Assembly: GCA_025060635.1 (NCBI GenBank)
Contig: JANXBN010000006.1
Span: 92,663-156,662 of the forward strand
DNA: 64,000 nt
From: Candidatus Kryptonium sp.
GTDB taxonomy: Bacteria > Bacteroidota > Ignavibacteria > Kryptoniales > Kryptoniaceae
Direction: 5' to 3'
Shown here: positions 27,127 through 37,004 of the stretch, in pieces
Numbering within the stretch: position 1 is the first letter of the stretch
How the letters are laid out: each line of letters begins with the position of its first letter
Position numbers and translations under genes: made by a program
Notes under the pieces: model-generated
What the model saw: only the letters and a program-made list of their open reading frames with translations
What the model was told of the DNA's origin: nothing
The model's database searches: none

Positions 27127-29130
27127 ATGATTTCTACAAGCTTAGCGATTTTTGTCCCTGTTGTTGGATTTTTAGGAGTTTTATACGCTCTTTATCTATT
27201 TTTCTACATCAAGAGGCAGCCAGCAGGGAATCAAACGATGCAGGACATCGCTGAGTTGATTCAAAAGGGCGCTTCCGCTTTTCTTAAAAGAGAATATTCT
27301 ACTTTGGCAATTTTCATATTGATTATGTTTGTCATTTTGTGGGCTGTGATAAAACTTGAAACAGCGATCGCTTTCGTAAGTGGTGCAATTTGTTCAATGC
27401 TTGCTGGATTTATCGGTATGACAGCAGCAACAAGGGCAAATGTAAGAACTGCTCAAGCTGCGACTCAAGGACAGAATAAAGCTCTTGTTGTCTCGTTTAC
27501 CGGCGGTGCTGTTATGGGATTAACAGTTGCAAGCATTGGACTTCTTGGGCTTGGGATTTTCTATCTTTTGTATAAAGATCCGACGATAATAAGTGGTTTC
27601 GGAATGGGTGCAAGCTCAATAGCACTTTTCGCAAGGGTCGGCGGTGGAATCTACACAAAAAGCGCTGATGTCGGAGCAGATCTTGTTGGAAAAGTTGAAG
27701 TCGGAATCCCTGAAGATGATCCGAGAAATCCAGCTGTGATCGCAGATAATGTCGGTGATAATGTTGGCGATGTTGCTGGAATGGGTGCTGACTTGTTTGA
27801 ATCTTATGTTGGTTCAGTTATAGCGACGATCGCAATCGGTGCCACGCTTGCAGTGCCAGATAAGGAAAGCTGGATGATATTACCGCTTCTTGTTATAATG
27901 TTTGGAACAATTGCTTCTTTCCTTGCTTCGCTTTCAATTAGAGTTTTTCAGAACATTGATCCTCAAAAAGCATTGAGATATTCAACATTTGTTGCAGAAG
28001 GCTTGCTTATTGTGTTTTCGTATTTCATCGTTAAAAATCTCGTCGGGACATTAAATCCTTTCTGGGCGATCCTCTCAGGTGTATTTGCTGGAATTGCCAT
28101 TGGACTTTTAAGTGAATACTATACTTCGGGCTCACCTATAAAATCAATTGCTCAATCAGCTACAACCGGTGCAGCAACGAATATAATTACTGGAATAGCT
28201 GTTGGTTTCAAGAGCACAACCTATCCAGTTCTTGCAATTGCAATCGCAATTCTTATCTCGTATGTATCTGCGGGAATTTACGGAATAGCGATTTCAGCTG
28301 TTGGAATGTTGGCAACGATTGGAATAACTATGTCGGTTGATGCTTATGGTCCGATAGCGGACAACGCTGGTGGAATTGCGGAAATGTCCCATCTTGGTCC
28401 TGAAGTGAGAAAGATAACAGATAAGCTTGATGCGCTCGGAAATACAACTGCTGCAATTGGAAAAGGTTTCGCAATTGGTTCAGCTGCTTTGACAGCGCTT
28501 GCTCTTTTCACTGCTTATTCTCAAACAGTTGGACTTGAGAAGATTGATTTAACACATGCGAACACTGTTATTGGTCTTTTAATCGGAGCAGGGATGCCAT
28601 TTCTATTTGCTGCTTTGACGATGGAAGCCGTCGGAAAAGCCGCTTTTAAAATAGTTGAGGAAGTAAGAAGGCAATTTCGTGAAATCCCTGGGCTTCTTGA
28701 AGGAAAAGCAAAGCCAGATACAGCTACCTGTGTTGACATAGCAACTGCTGGCGCACTGAAGGAGATGATTTTGCCTGGAATCCTTGCGATTATTGTCCCA
28801 GTTTTAACTGGCATAATTCTTGGACCAGAAGCACTTGGTGGATTGCTCGCTGGAGCAATTGCAAGTGGTGTAATGGTTGCGCTCTTTATGGCAAATGGAG
28901 GTGGAGCATGGGATAACGCAAAGAAATACATTGAAGCTGGAAACTTCGGAGGCAAAGGTTCACCAGCACATAAAGCAGCTGTCGTTGGTGATACGGTTGG
29001 AGATCCATTCAAAGATACAAGCGGTCCGTCAATGAACATACTCATAAAACTTATGTCAATCGTTTCGCTTGTCTTCGGTGTTTATCTCAAGGGATTGCAT
29101 GAAAATTGGTTCGCTCAACTATTTAAGTAA
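27127..29130 (+). CDS. hppA: Membrane-bound ion-pumping pyrophosphatase, K+-dependent type
   Basis: Couples PPi hydrolysis to H+ or Na+ transport across the membrane. I start at ATG 27127 because GGAGG at 27113-27117 precedes it; the frame is open for 24 more codons upstream, without a ribosome-binding site. The 667 residues have about 16 membrane segments. Seen: the PPi site [39 protein letters not shown], and near the C-terminus [24 protein letters not shown] has Ala where K+-independent enzymes have Lys (GNTTKA), so it is a K+-dependent type. FESYVGS resembles Na+-pumping members, but ion specificity is not certain. Confidence 0.95.
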   Translation: MISTSLAIFVPVVGFLGVLYALYLFFYIKRQPAGNQTMQDIAELIQKGASAFLKREYSTLAIFILIMFVILWAVIKLETAIAFVSGAICSMLAGFIGMTAATRANVRTAQAATQGQNKALVVSFTGGAVMGLTVASIGLLGLGIFYLLYKDPTIISGFGMGASSIALFARVGGGIYTKSADVGADLVGKVEVGIPEDDPRNPAVIADNVGDNVGDVAGMGADLFESYVGSVIATIAIGATLAVPDKESWMILPLLVIMFGTIASFLASLSIRVFQNIDPQKALRYSTFVAEGLLIVFSYFIVKNLVGTLNPFWAILSGVFAGIAIGLLSEYYTSGSPIKSIAQSATTGAATNIITGIAVGFKSTTYPVLAIAIAILISYVSAGIYGIAISAVGMLATIGITMSVDAYGPIADNAGGIAEMSHLGPEVRKITDKLDALGNTTAAIGKGFAIGSAALTALALFTAYSQTVGLEKIDLTHANTVIGLLIGAGMPFLFAALTMEAVGKAAFKIVEEVRRQFREIPGLLEGKAKPDTATCVDIATAGALKEMILPGILAIIVPVLTGIILGPEALGGLLAGAIASGVMVALFMANGGGAWDNAKKYIEAGNFGGKGSPAHKAAVVGDTVGDPFKDTSGPSMNILIKLMSIVSLVFGVYLKGLHENWFAQLFK

Positions 29131-29140
29131 AAATCAACAA

Positions 29141-29165
29141 GGGACGCTTTCAGGCGTCCCTTTTT
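29141..29165 (+). terminator. Rho-independent terminator after hppA
   Basis: GGGACGC (29141-29147), loop TTTCAG, GCGTCCC (29154-29160), then five T at 29161-29165. Perfect 7-bp stem starting 10 bases after the hppA stop. Confidence 0.9.
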
Positions 29166-29197
29166 AAATTTTTATGTGAATTTTTATGTGATAAAAA

Positions 29198-29647
29198 ATG
29201 GAAACGGTGAAAATCAAAATAACGCGCCTTCGCCAAAACCACGATTTACCTTTACCTAAATACGCAACCGAAGGTTCCGCAGGAATGGATCTTTACGCAG
29301 ATGTTGACTCTGAAGTTGTGCTTAAACCTGGAGAAATAGCACTCATCCCAACTGGAATTGCGATTGAGCTTCCGTTTGGATATGAAGCCCAAATAAGACC
29401 AAGAAGTGGGCTTGCAATAAACCATGGAATAACTCTACTTAATACGCCAGGGACAATTGATTCGGACTATCGCGGTGAGATAAAAATAATTCTTGTAAAT
29501 CTCGGAAAAAAAGAGTTCACCATCAAGCGTGGCGATAGAATCGCTCAAATGGTCATCTCAAAATATGCTAAGGTTGAATGGGAAGAGGTAAGAGAACTTA
29601 ACTCAACAAAAAGAGGCGCTGGTGGCTTCGGTCATACGGGAATATGA
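29198..29647 (+). CDS. dut: dUTP diphosphatase (trimeric dUTPase)
   Basis: Removes dUTP and supplies dUMP. The 149 residues show all five trimeric dUTPase motifs: [35 protein letters not shown] and the C-terminal [13 protein letters not shown]. First of a tightly packed run of five genes (dut to nikR); its stop overlaps the next ATG by 4 bases. Confidence 0.97.
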   Translation: METVKIKITRLRQNHDLPLPKYATEGSAGMDLYADVDSEVVLKPGEIALIPTGIAIELPFGYEAQIRPRSGLAINHGITLLNTPGTIDSDYRGEIKIILVNLGKKEFTIKRGDRIAQMVISKYAKVEWEEVRELNSTKRGAGGFGHTGI

Positions 29648-30405
29648 ACATACCGATTTTAACATACCATAAAGTTGATACAAAGTTTGAACTCGGCATA
29701 ACGAGAGTCACTCCAAAGCAGTTTGAAAAACACATAAAATTTCTATACGAAAGAGGTTATAAATCCCTCACCGTCTCCGAAGCGAGAAATTTAAAAACAA
29801 ACGATGAAAAATTCATCTGCATAACTTTTGATGATGGTTATAAAAATGTCTTTGACTTTGCATTTCCAATTTTGAAGAAATACGACTTTAAGGCGACCGT
29901 TTTTGTAATTTCAAACTTCGTTGGAAAGATTAACACTTGGGATTTCGGTTTCGGGATAAGATTTGAACATCTTAACTGGGATGAGCTTAAAATTTTATCC
30001 GAACATGGTTGGGAAATAGGCTCACATTCCGCAAGCCATATATCTTTAAATCTCGTTGATGATGAGAGGATTAAACTTGAGCTTGAATCCTCAAAATATG
30101 AGATTGAGAAAAATCTCGGGATAGTTGTTAAATCTTTCGCTCCGCCGTTTAGCAGATACAACAAGAGGATAGTGGATCTTGCGTTAAAGTGTGGTTATGA
30201 AGGTGTTTACGCTTTAACGAACGGAGAAAAACTTGACGGTGTTTATCACCGATTTGCGGTTTACGCAATTGATTCAATTTCATCTATCATCCGAAAGATT
30301 AATTCTTCGGAATTTGAGCGATTTAAGTTAAATTTGATCAATTCATTTGCCGAGATCACTTTGACGATAAATTACATGAAAAACAAAATCAAGAAACTGA
30401 TCTAA
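29644..30405 (+). CDS. Polysaccharide deacetylase (carbohydrate esterase family 4)
   Basis: Removes N- or O-acetyl groups from polysaccharide. The 253 residues show the NodB core: ICITFDDGY near residue 60 with catalytic and metal Asp, and GSHSASH near 120 with metal His residues, then a region [10 protein letters not shown] corresponding to motif 3 (R-x-P-Y region, atypical here with PPFSRY). No signal peptide is visible, so it may act in the cytoplasm or be exported otherwise. ATGA overlap with dut. Confidence 0.87.
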   Translation: MNIPILTYHKVDTKFELGITRVTPKQFEKHIKFLYERGYKSLTVSEARNLKTNDEKFICITFDDGYKNVFDFAFPILKKYDFKATVFVISNFVGKINTWDFGFGIRFEHLNWDELKILSEHGWEIGSHSASHISLNLVDDERIKLELESSKYEIEKNLGIVVKSFAPPFSRYNKRIVDLALKCGYEGVYALTNGEKLDGVYHRFAVYAIDSISSIIRKINSSEFERFKLNLINSFAEITLTINYMKNKIKKLI

Positions 30406-31118
30406 TGGAAGTACCTTTGAAAGGAACGCTTTACCTTGTGGCGACGCCGATAGGAAACCCGGAAGATATAACGCTTAGAGCATTGAAAGTGTTGAAGGAA
30501 GTTGACATCATCGTTTGCGAAGAATTGAAGGAGGGAAGAAAGATCTTGGCTAATTATCAAATAGAGCCAAAAGAACTTGATACATTGAACGAACACAACG
30601 AGGCAACGAAGGTTGATAAAATCATAAACGATTTAAATTCTGGTAAAAATGTCGCTTTGATTTCGGATGCCGGGACGCCTGTATTTTCAGATCCCGGTTC
30701 GCTTCTCGTGAAGAAAGCAATCAAAGAAGGTATCAAAATTGTTCCAATTCCCGGCGCATCTGCGCTTCTTCTTGCTTTAATTGTATCCGGCTTTAACATT
30801 GAAAAATTTATCTATTATGGATGGTTATCACAAAAAAGGGAAAGAAGAAGGGAAGAGCTGCGAAAATTGAAAGGTGAGCAAAGAACCGTTGTTATATTTG
30901 AAACACCTTACAGAATCATACCTGTGCTTGAGGACATCGGAGCAGTCCTCGGAGTTGAAAGAAAAATTTGCGTCGCTTATAATTTAACAATGCCAGATGA
31001 GGAAATAATCAGAGGCAATGTTATTGAGGTTATGAACTATTTCGCAGAGAGGAAGAAAAAGGGCGAGTGTGTGATCGTAATAGCTGGATCTGAAGAGAGC
31101 AAGAAAATTGATTTTTAA
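30405..31118 (+). CDS. rsmI: 16S rRNA (cytidine(1402)-2'-O)-methyltransferase
   Basis: Methylates the 2'-OH of C1402 in 16S rRNA using SAM. The 237 residues begin with LYLVATPIGNPEDITLRAL, the family signature, followed by SDAGTPVFSDPG and PIPGASALLLAL. It is shorter than most RsmI (about 270-290); the accessory C-terminal part is reduced, while the methylase core is complete. One-base overlap (TAATG) with the deacetylase gene. Confidence 0.95.
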   Translation: MEVPLKGTLYLVATPIGNPEDITLRALKVLKEVDIIVCEELKEGRKILANYQIEPKELDTLNEHNEATKVDKIINDLNSGKNVALISDAGTPVFSDPGSLLVKKAIKEGIKIVPIPGASALLLALIVSGFNIEKFIYYGWLSQKRERRREELRKLKGEQRTVVIFETPYRIIPVLEDIGAVLGVERKICVAYNLTMPDEEIIRGNVIEVMNYFAERKKKGECVIVIAGSEESKKIDF

Positions 31119-31133
31119 AACAAAATTCAAATT

Positions 31134-31931
31134 ATGATGAATTACCTAAGTAGCGCAATAGAGATCGCAAAGGAAGCTGGGAAGTTTTTAAAAATGAACA
31201 TCGGAAAGGTCAAAAACATTGAAAGAAAAAAAGAAGAAATAAACCTCGTCACGGAGATTGATAAAGCGTCGGAAAGAAAAATAATTCAATACATCAAGAG
31301 CAAGTTTCCACATCATGATATACTTTCGGAGGAAAGCGGTGCATCAGTTGAAAAATCTGATTACAAATGGATAATTGACCCTCTTGACGGGACGACGAAT
31401 TACACTCACTCTTTCCCCGTCTTCTGTGTGTCAATTGCGCTTGAATATAAAGGTGAAGTCATACTTGGAGTTGTTTATGACCCGAACTTTGATGAACTCT
31501 TTTACGCTGAAAAAGGTAAGGGTGCGTTTTTAAATGGAAAGAGAATCTCCGTTTCTAAAACCGATGTTCTGATAAAAAGTATGCTTGCAACTGGATTTCC
31601 CTACAATGTCAAGGAAAATCCAGATAATTGTATTGAACATTTTGTTAACTTCTTAATGAGTGCGCAAGCGATAAGACGACTTGGTTCAGCTGCTCTTGAC
31701 CTTGTCTATGTTGCTTGCGGGCGACTTGATGGATTTTGGGAAGTTGATCTGAATCCGTGGGATGTCGCAGCTGGAAAAATAATAGTTGAAGAAGCTGGGG
31801 GCAAGGTGACAGATTTCTATGGAAATAAGTTCAACATCTATACTAAGGGGATTGTTGCAAGCAATGGAATAATACACGAACAAATGCTTGAAGTCATAAA
31901 AAAAGGACTTAACAAAAATGAAAGAAAATAA
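31134..31931 (+). CDS. suhB: Inositol-monophosphatase family phosphatase
   Basis: Mg2+-dependent sugar- or inositol-phosphate phosphatase. The 265 residues show EIDKASERKI, the metal-site Glu in LSEESG near 69, the signature IDPLDGTTNYTHSFP near 83, and WDVAAGKIIVEEAGG near 210. Two ATGs in tandem (31134, 31137) are both possible starts. The symbol follows common usage; substrate (myo-inositol-1-P, fructose-1,6-bisP or other) is not certain. Its end overlaps nikR by 14 bases. Confidence 0.9.
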   Translation: MMNYLSSAIEIAKEAGKFLKMNIGKVKNIERKKEEINLVTEIDKASERKIIQYIKSKFPHHDILSEESGASVEKSDYKWIIDPLDGTTNYTHSFPVFCVSIALEYKGEVILGVVYDPNFDELFYAEKGKGAFLNGKRISVSKTDVLIKSMLATGFPYNVKENPDNCIEHFVNFLMSAQAIRRLGSAALDLVYVACGRLDGFWEVDLNPWDVAAGKIIVEEAGGKVTDFYGNKFNIYTKGIVASNGIIHEQMLEVIKKGLNKNERK

Positions 31932-32328
31932 GTATGTCGTTAGGTTTGGGGTCTCAATGGAAAACGAACTTCTTGAAAAGTTTGATAAACTAATCCAACA
32001 GAAAGGATACACCAATAGATCAGAAGCAATAAGAGACCTCATAAGGGAAAAGCTCGTTGAGCAAGCAATTGAGAAAAACAAAATTTGCTTTGGAATTTTC
32101 TCTTTTGTGTATGATCACAGAAAGCGAGAGCTTGAGGAAAAGTTGACCGATTTTCAGCACGAACATTTCAATATGATAATTTCAACAACTCACATTCACA
32201 TTGACCAAAACCATTGCCTTGAGGTTGTGATAATGAAAGGGAAGTCAGAAGACCTGAAGAAGATAACGGATAAAGTGTTGAGTTTTAAAGGAGTTGAAAA
32301 TGGCAAGCTCGTTTTAACAACGGTCTAA
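31918..32328 (+). CDS. nikR: Nickel-responsive transcriptional regulator NikR
   Basis: Represses or activates nickel-uptake genes on binding Ni2+. The 136 residues have a ribbon-helix-helix DNA-binding domain at the N-terminus (VRFGVSMENELLEKFDKL then RSEAIRDLIREKL), and the ACT-like metal domain with the full nickel site HEHFNMI, THIHID and NHCLEVVIMKG (three His and Cys). It overlaps the end of suhB. No nickel transporter is adjacent; larC further on is the only other nickel-related gene in the window. Confidence 0.93.
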   Translation: MKENKYVVRFGVSMENELLEKFDKLIQQKGYTNRSEAIRDLIREKLVEQAIEKNKICFGIFSFVYDHRKRELEEKLTDFQHEHFNMIISTTHIHIDQNHCLEVVIMKGKSEDLKKITDKVLSFKGVENGKLVLTTV

Positions 32329-32491
32329 AGAACAGCGTTGTAAAAGGATCCATCCAATTGAGAAAGTTCGTGGCGAAATCTTATTTAAATAAAACGCTCC
32401 TTTGCCCTTATCTCTTTTTCGCCTTACATTATCTTTTGCACGTCATTTGATAAAAGAGCGTAGCATTTTTTTAAATCCGTTGGCGGAGAAA

Positions 32492-32887
32492 TTACTTGAC
32501 TAATTCTTTATCTTTTGATGAAACTGTAATTATCGTCTTGACATTTCCTCTCACATTCCAATCACCGATAACTTCAAGAAACCTTGGCTTTAGAAGCTTC
32601 TCAAGGTCATCGTAAATTTTGTTCGTTGCTGATTCGTGCGAGATGTATTCGTTTCTGTATTTGTTCAGATAAAGTTTGAGAGAGCGAAGCTCAACTATGT
32701 ATTTGTCGGGTATGTATGTTATCTTTATCGTTGCGAAATCTGGATAGCCAGATCTTGGGCAAAGACAGGTGAATTCAGGGAATGTTATCTCAATTTTGTA
32801 ATCTCTATCGGGGTAGGGATTTTCCCAAGTTTCAAGTTGTGCGTTTAGAATCGCTTCCTCGCCGTATTTGAGTTTCTTGTCCTCCAT
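32492..32887 (-). CDS. queF: NADPH-dependent 7-cyano-7-deazaguanine reductase (preQ0 reductase)
   Basis: Reduces preQ0 to preQ1 in queuosine synthesis. The 131 residues are the short unimodular (YkvM-like) type. Seen: the active-site region [14 protein letters not shown] near 40 with the catalytic Cys, and [21 protein letters not shown], the QueF NADPH-binding motif. No other queuosine genes are in the window; no preQ1 riboswitch was recognised in the leader. Confidence 0.95.
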   Translation of the reverse strand: MEDKKLKYGEEAILNAQLETWENPYPDRDYKIEITFPEFTCLCPRSGYPDFATIKITYIPDKYIVELRSLKLYLNKYRNEYISHESATNKIYDDLEKLLKPRFLEVIGDWNVRGNVKTIITVSSKDKELVK

Positions 32888-32973
32888 GGTTCATGCAAGT
32901 TTGTTTTTTATTCCCGTAAAATCTAATCAAAAATTTGCGCATTTAAAAAATTGAATATCTTTTTTTCTTTGCT

Positions 32974-32981
32974 TAATTTTG
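32974..32981 (+). promoter_or_regulatory. Candidate -7 element of the sppA promoter
   Basis: TAATTTTG at 32974-32981 matches the Bacteroidota TAnnTTTG element exactly and lies 31 bases before the ATG at 33013. An imperfect -33 element (ATTG) is 20 bases upstream. The gap is divergent between queF and sppA. Confidence 0.45.
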
Positions 32982-33012
32982 AATTAACAAAAATAAAAAA
33001 ACGGATTCCGAA

Positions 33013-35379
33013 ATGAAAGCCAAACTTTTCGCCCTTCTAATTTTAACCACCGCGATCTCACTTGCCCAGAGTTTATATGTTCCAAGTTTTGAAAGATATC
33101 TTTTCACAGCGACGGCTGATGGTTCCGAATTCCTGCGTATGAACCCAGCAAGCATGGGTTTTCCGCATAAGGCAAATTTCTCACTTTATCTTTCTTCTGG
33201 TGAAAAATTCTCCTTCAAAAACTATGATGCTGGATTTTTCTTTCAATCAATGCGTTTTGGATTTGCTCTTAAAAGAGCGAAAATTCAAAATCAAACATCA
33301 ACTTTGATCTCAACATCAACTGGGTTCGGACAAGAGAATTTCACTGTTGGAGTTGGACTTGACTATTTCAAGATAAACGATCAAAAATTTAGATCTTCAA
33401 TAAATGTTGGAGCCATAGCCCGACCTTTTAATTTTATTTCGTTATCTTTTGTCGCTTACAACTTAACAGGAAGATATTTTCAAGACACGCCACTTGAAAA
33501 GTCATATACCGCTGGCATCGGGGTTCGCCCGCTTGGAACTGATTTCCTTACGATCTCATCCGATGTTTTCATCAAGGAAAAACAAAGAGTTAAAAACTTT
33601 AAAGTTGGAGCTGAACTTAAAATAATCAATGGTTTCAATCTCTTCGGCATTCTTGATAATTCAAAAATTTACTCAGATAAGCAAACCTTCATCGTCGGTT
33701 TTTCTTTAAATCTTCAAAACGCTGGAATTAAAATCTTTACTGACTTTGATAATTCAAAAACGAAAGCAACTGGTTCAACTTTTTATTCTACCGAAGTTAT
33801 GCCGACCTTCACATATCCTGTAAAGAAAATTGCAGAGGTTGAGATCCGTGGCGTCATACCTGATTATAAAGAACAACGCTCAATTTTATCAAGGCCGAGA
33901 AAAAATGTGCACGACATCATTGAAGAAATTGAAAAGGCAGAAAAAGATAGAGACATAAACGGGCTTTTGCTTAAAATTTATCAGTTCAGTGGCGAAGTTA
34001 AACTTTATGAGCTTGAAGGATTAACTCAAGAAATTGTCCAAGCGGTTATAAAAGTCAAAAAGGCAGGCAAACCTGTTGTCGCTTATCTCGGTGGTGAAAT
34101 GGCTGGTGTAAATGAACTTTATTTAGCAAGTGTTGCAGATAAAATCGTCATTGCCCCTGAATGTATGATCGTTGGCTACGGAGCAGTGATTGATGTCTCA
34201 AGATTGAAAAGTTTCTTTGAAAGGTTTGGCGTTGAATGGGATGCCATGACAGCAGGCGAATATAAATCAACTTTTCACTCAATCTATACTGATTCAGCGA
34301 CCCCAAATCAAGCTGAACTAATTAAAGGGCTTGTTGATGAAATTCATAAACAAATGATAGAGCAAATTTCAAAGTCAAGAAATATAAATTTCACCGAAGA
34401 TCTCGTAAATGAAATTTCTGGTGGTTTGATACCGCCGAGGGCTAAGGAGATCGGGATCGTTGATGAGATCGGCTTTTATAATGAGGCGAAAAAATTGATA
34501 AATAAACTTGCCAACAACCGAGATGATGAAAAAGTTAATTTGACAAAGCTTGACAAAAGGAAATACTGGGATAGAACTTGGGGCATTACGCCGAAAATCG
34601 CAGTGATTGGTGTCCACGGCGCAATTATAACTGGTGAAAGTCAACCTCCTTTGCCTTTGCCATTTTTTGGCGAAAGAGCGACGGGATCTGAAACAGTTGT
34701 CAAACAAATTAATTCAGCTGCGAAAGATAAAAGCGTAAAAGCGATAATTTTAAGAGTTAATAGCGGTGGTGGCTCTGCGCTCGCTTCAAACGAAATTTAC
34801 ACCGCACTTAAAGAGGCAAGGAAAAAGAAACCTGTCGTTGTATCATTTGGAAATGTCGCAGCAAGCGGTGGTTATTATGTCGCTTGTAGCTCGGACAAGA
34901 TCTTCGCAAATCCAGCAACATTGACAGGAAGCATCGGCGTTGTCTATTCAAAACCAGTTCTTGAGAAACTTTATGAAAATTTGAAGATAAAAATTGAGAC
35001 ATATAAAAAAGGCGACTACGCAGATATGTTCTCTACGACAAGGCATTGGACCGAAATTGAAAGAAAGGGCATTGAAAACGCACTTCAATATACTTATCTT
35101 GGTTTCAAGCAAAAGGTCGCAGAAAATAGAAATATGACTCTTGACGAAGTTGAAAAGTTAGCACAAGGTAAAGTTTACACTGGAACTCAAGCGCTGAATC
35201 TTAAGCTCGTTGATGAACTTGGCGGTTTGAGAAACGCGATTGACTTCTCAAGGGAAAAAGCAAATATAAAAGGAAAATACGAGGTCAAGTTTTATCCAGT
35301 CCCGACGCTTTTCGGAATGCAAGAAGGATTTATCAGTTTGATGTTAAGAAATTTGTTTTTAAATAAATTATTTGAGTGA
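33013..35379 (+). CDS. sppA: SppA-type signal peptide peptidase fused to an N-terminal outer-membrane-barrel-like domain
   Basis: The 788 residues have a signal peptide (about 1-18, ending LAQ), then about 20-265 rich in alternating aromatic/polar strands (MNPASMGF, FGFALKRA, SINVGAIARPF) like small FCB outer-membrane barrels, then a tandem S49 protease of the 67K SppA kind. In the first S49 half, GEYKSTFHSIYTDSATP carries the general-base Lys418; in the second half, NVAASGGYYVAC carries the nucleophile Ser618. Their 200-residue spacing equals that of E. coli SppA (Lys209/Ser409). E. coli SppA is anchored by one helix, so the barrel-like N-terminus is the unusual feature. It stops just before the next gene. 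Confidence 0.86.
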   Translation: MKAKLFALLILTTAISLAQSLYVPSFERYLFTATADGSEFLRMNPASMGFPHKANFSLYLSSGEKFSFKNYDAGFFFQSMRFGFALKRAKIQNQTSTLISTSTGFGQENFTVGVGLDYFKINDQKFRSSINVGAIARPFNFISLSFVAYNLTGRYFQDTPLEKSYTAGIGVRPLGTDFLTISSDVFIKEKQRVKNFKVGAELKIINGFNLFGILDNSKIYSDKQTFIVGFSLNLQNAGIKIFTDFDNSKTKATGSTFYSTEVMPTFTYPVKKIAEVEIRGVIPDYKEQRSILSRPRKNVHDIIEEIEKAEKDRDINGLLLKIYQFSGEVKLYELEGLTQEIVQAVIKVKKAGKPVVAYLGGEMAGVNELYLASVADKIVIAPECMIVGYGAVIDVSRLKSFFERFGVEWDAMTAGEYKSTFHSIYTDSATPNQAELIKGLVDEIHKQMIEQISKSRNINFTEDLVNEISGGLIPPRAKEIGIVDEIGFYNEAKKLINKLANNRDDEKVNLTKLDKRKYWDRTWGITPKIAVIGVHGAIITGESQPPLPLPFFGERATGSETVVKQINSAAKDKSVKAIILRVNSGGGSALASNEIYTALKEARKKKPVVVSFGNVAASGGYYVACSSDKIFANPATLTGSIGVVYSKPVLEKLYENLKIKIETYKKGDYADMFSTTRHWTEIERKGIENALQYTYLGFKQKVAENRNMTLDEVEKLAQGKVYTGTQALNLKLVDELGGLRNAIDFSREKANIKGKYEVKFYPVPTLFGMQEGFISLMLRNLFLNKLFE

Positions 35380-35381
35380 CG

Positions 35382-36971
35382 ATGGAAAAATTTGTCGCGG
35401 TTATCGGCTCAGGAAGTTGGGGAAAAAACCTTGTGCGAAATTTTTTTGAAATTGGAGTTTTAAAAACCGTCTGCGACATAAACGAGTCAAATTTTGACGA
35501 TCTAAAAAATAAGTTCCCAGCTAATTATACCAACTCAATTGATGATGTTATAAATGATCCAGAGATCAAAGCAGTTGCGATAGCAACACCTTCGGAGACA
35601 CATTTTGAACTTGCAAAGTTGTTTCTACTTTCTGGACGAGATGTTTTCATTGAAAAACCACTTGCCTTGAGAATTGAGGACGCAGTTGAGCTCGTGAAAA
35701 TTTCTGAAGAGAGAAACTTAATTTTGATGGTTGATCATGTCCTTCAGTATCATCCCGCAGTTGAAAAGTTGAAAGATTTAATTCGCCTTGGTGAAATAGG
35801 CGAGATAAAATATATTTACTCAAACAGATTGAATTTCGGTAAGTTTAGAAAAGAAGAAAATACGCTATGGAGCTTTGCACCGCATGATGTCTCGCTTATA
35901 CTTTCAATCATCGGAGAAATGCCAGAAAAAATTTCGGCAGTTGGAAAAAATTATCTTTTCCCCGACATCTCTGATAAAGAACTTAACTCAAAAATTCCCT
36001 GCGATGTCACTTTAACGCATCTTGAATTTAAAAATGGTGTAAAAGTTCATATCTTTGTAAGTTGGCTTCATCCATACAAGGAACAGAAGCTCGTTGTAAT
36101 TGGGACTAAAAAGATGGCTGTCTTTGACGATACAGAGCCGGAAAACAAACTTACACTTTATTCACATAAAATTGAATGGCAAGGTGCTCTACCGATCGCA
36201 AGAAAAGCGAACGCTGAAATAGTCCAAATTCCAAATGAAGAACCTTTGAAAAAAGCTTGTCTTCATTTCGTTGAATGTTTTAAAAAAAGGACCAAACCTT
36301 TAACAGATGGTTATGAGTCATTGCGTGTTCTCAAAGTCCTTGATCTTGCAAGCAAATCATTAAAAAATAATGGAGTTTTTTTAAAAGTGAATGAAAAATT
36401 TTATGCGCACGAAACCGCAGTAATTGACGAACCTTGTGAAATTGGAGAAGGGACAAAGATATGGCATTTCTCACACATAATGAAAGGTGCAAAAATTGGG
36501 AAAAACTGCATAATTGGACAAAACTGCTTCATTGGATCAAGAGCTGTGATCGGAAACGGAGTTAAACTTCAAAATAATGTCTCTGTATATGACCTCGTTA
36601 CTCTTGAAGATCATGTCTTTGTTGGACCATCCGCTGTTTTCACAAACGATTTGAATCCAAGAGCAAAATATCCCAAAGGTGGTAAGTGGATCCCAACACT
36701 TGTCAAAGAAGGTGCAACGATCGGAGCAAACGCGACGATTCTATGCGGTATAACAATCGGTAAATGGGCGATGATTGGTGCAGGTGCCGTTGTCACTAAA
36801 AATGTTCCTGATTATGCGATCGTGACAGGTGTTCCAGCAAAAATAACAGGTTGGATATGTGAATGTGGCGAGAAATTGAACTTCAAAAAAAGTAGGGCAA
36901 TATGCAAAAAGTGCGGAAGAACTTACGAGAAAAGAAAAAATAAAGTAGCTGAAATTCAAAAGCATTCATAG
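35382..36971 (+). CDS. Fused sugar-nucleotide dehydrogenase (Gfo/Idh/MocA) and hexapeptide acyltransferase with zinc ribbon
   Basis: One 529-residue chain. Residues 1-330: Gfo/Idh/MocA NAD(P)-dependent oxidoreductase with VIGSGSWGKNLVRNF and FIEKPLALR, as in WbpB/WlbA, which oxidise UDP-GlcNAcA at C3. Residues about 335-490: left-handed beta-helix acetyltransferase (ETAVIDEPCEIGEGTKIWHF, IGQNCFIGS, IGANATILCG) as in WbpD/WlbB. Residues about 492-520: CECGEKLNF then CKKCG, a zinc ribbon. These two activities are normally separate enzymes in the UDP-di-N-acetylated mannuronic acid pathway, so the fusion predicts that sugar on the surface (inference). Start ATG 35382; GTG 35376 is an alternative overlapping sppA. 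Confidence 0.87.
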   Translation: MEKFVAVIGSGSWGKNLVRNFFEIGVLKTVCDINESNFDDLKNKFPANYTNSIDDVINDPEIKAVAIATPSETHFELAKLFLLSGRDVFIEKPLALRIEDAVELVKISEERNLILMVDHVLQYHPAVEKLKDLIRLGEIGEIKYIYSNRLNFGKFRKEENTLWSFAPHDVSLILSIIGEMPEKISAVGKNYLFPDISDKELNSKIPCDVTLTHLEFKNGVKVHIFVSWLHPYKEQKLVVIGTKKMAVFDDTEPENKLTLYSHKIEWQGALPIARKANAEIVQIPNEEPLKKACLHFVECFKKRTKPLTDGYESLRVLKVLDLASKSLKNNGVFLKVNEKFYAHETAVIDEPCEIGEGTKIWHFSHIMKGAKIGKNCIIGQNCFIGSRAVIGNGVKLQNNVSVYDLVTLEDHVFVGPSAVFTNDLNPRAKYPKGGKWIPTLVKEGATIGANATILCGITIGKWAMIGAGAVVTKNVPDYAIVTGVPAKITGWICECGEKLNFKKSRAICKKCGRTYEKRKNKVAEIQKHS

Positions 36972-37004
36972 ATAAAGCAAATTCAAAACAAAAAAGAAGC
37001 GAAA

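Noticed and set aside
28521..29045. 174-codon reverse frame inside hppA
   Set aside because: Shadow of the Ala/Gly-rich pyrophosphatase coding sequence; no ribosome-binding site or domain.
32329..32491. Terminator pairing ACGCTC with GAGCGT plus a T-run between nikR and queF
   Set aside because: The loop would be over 50 bases; too weak to report as a feature.
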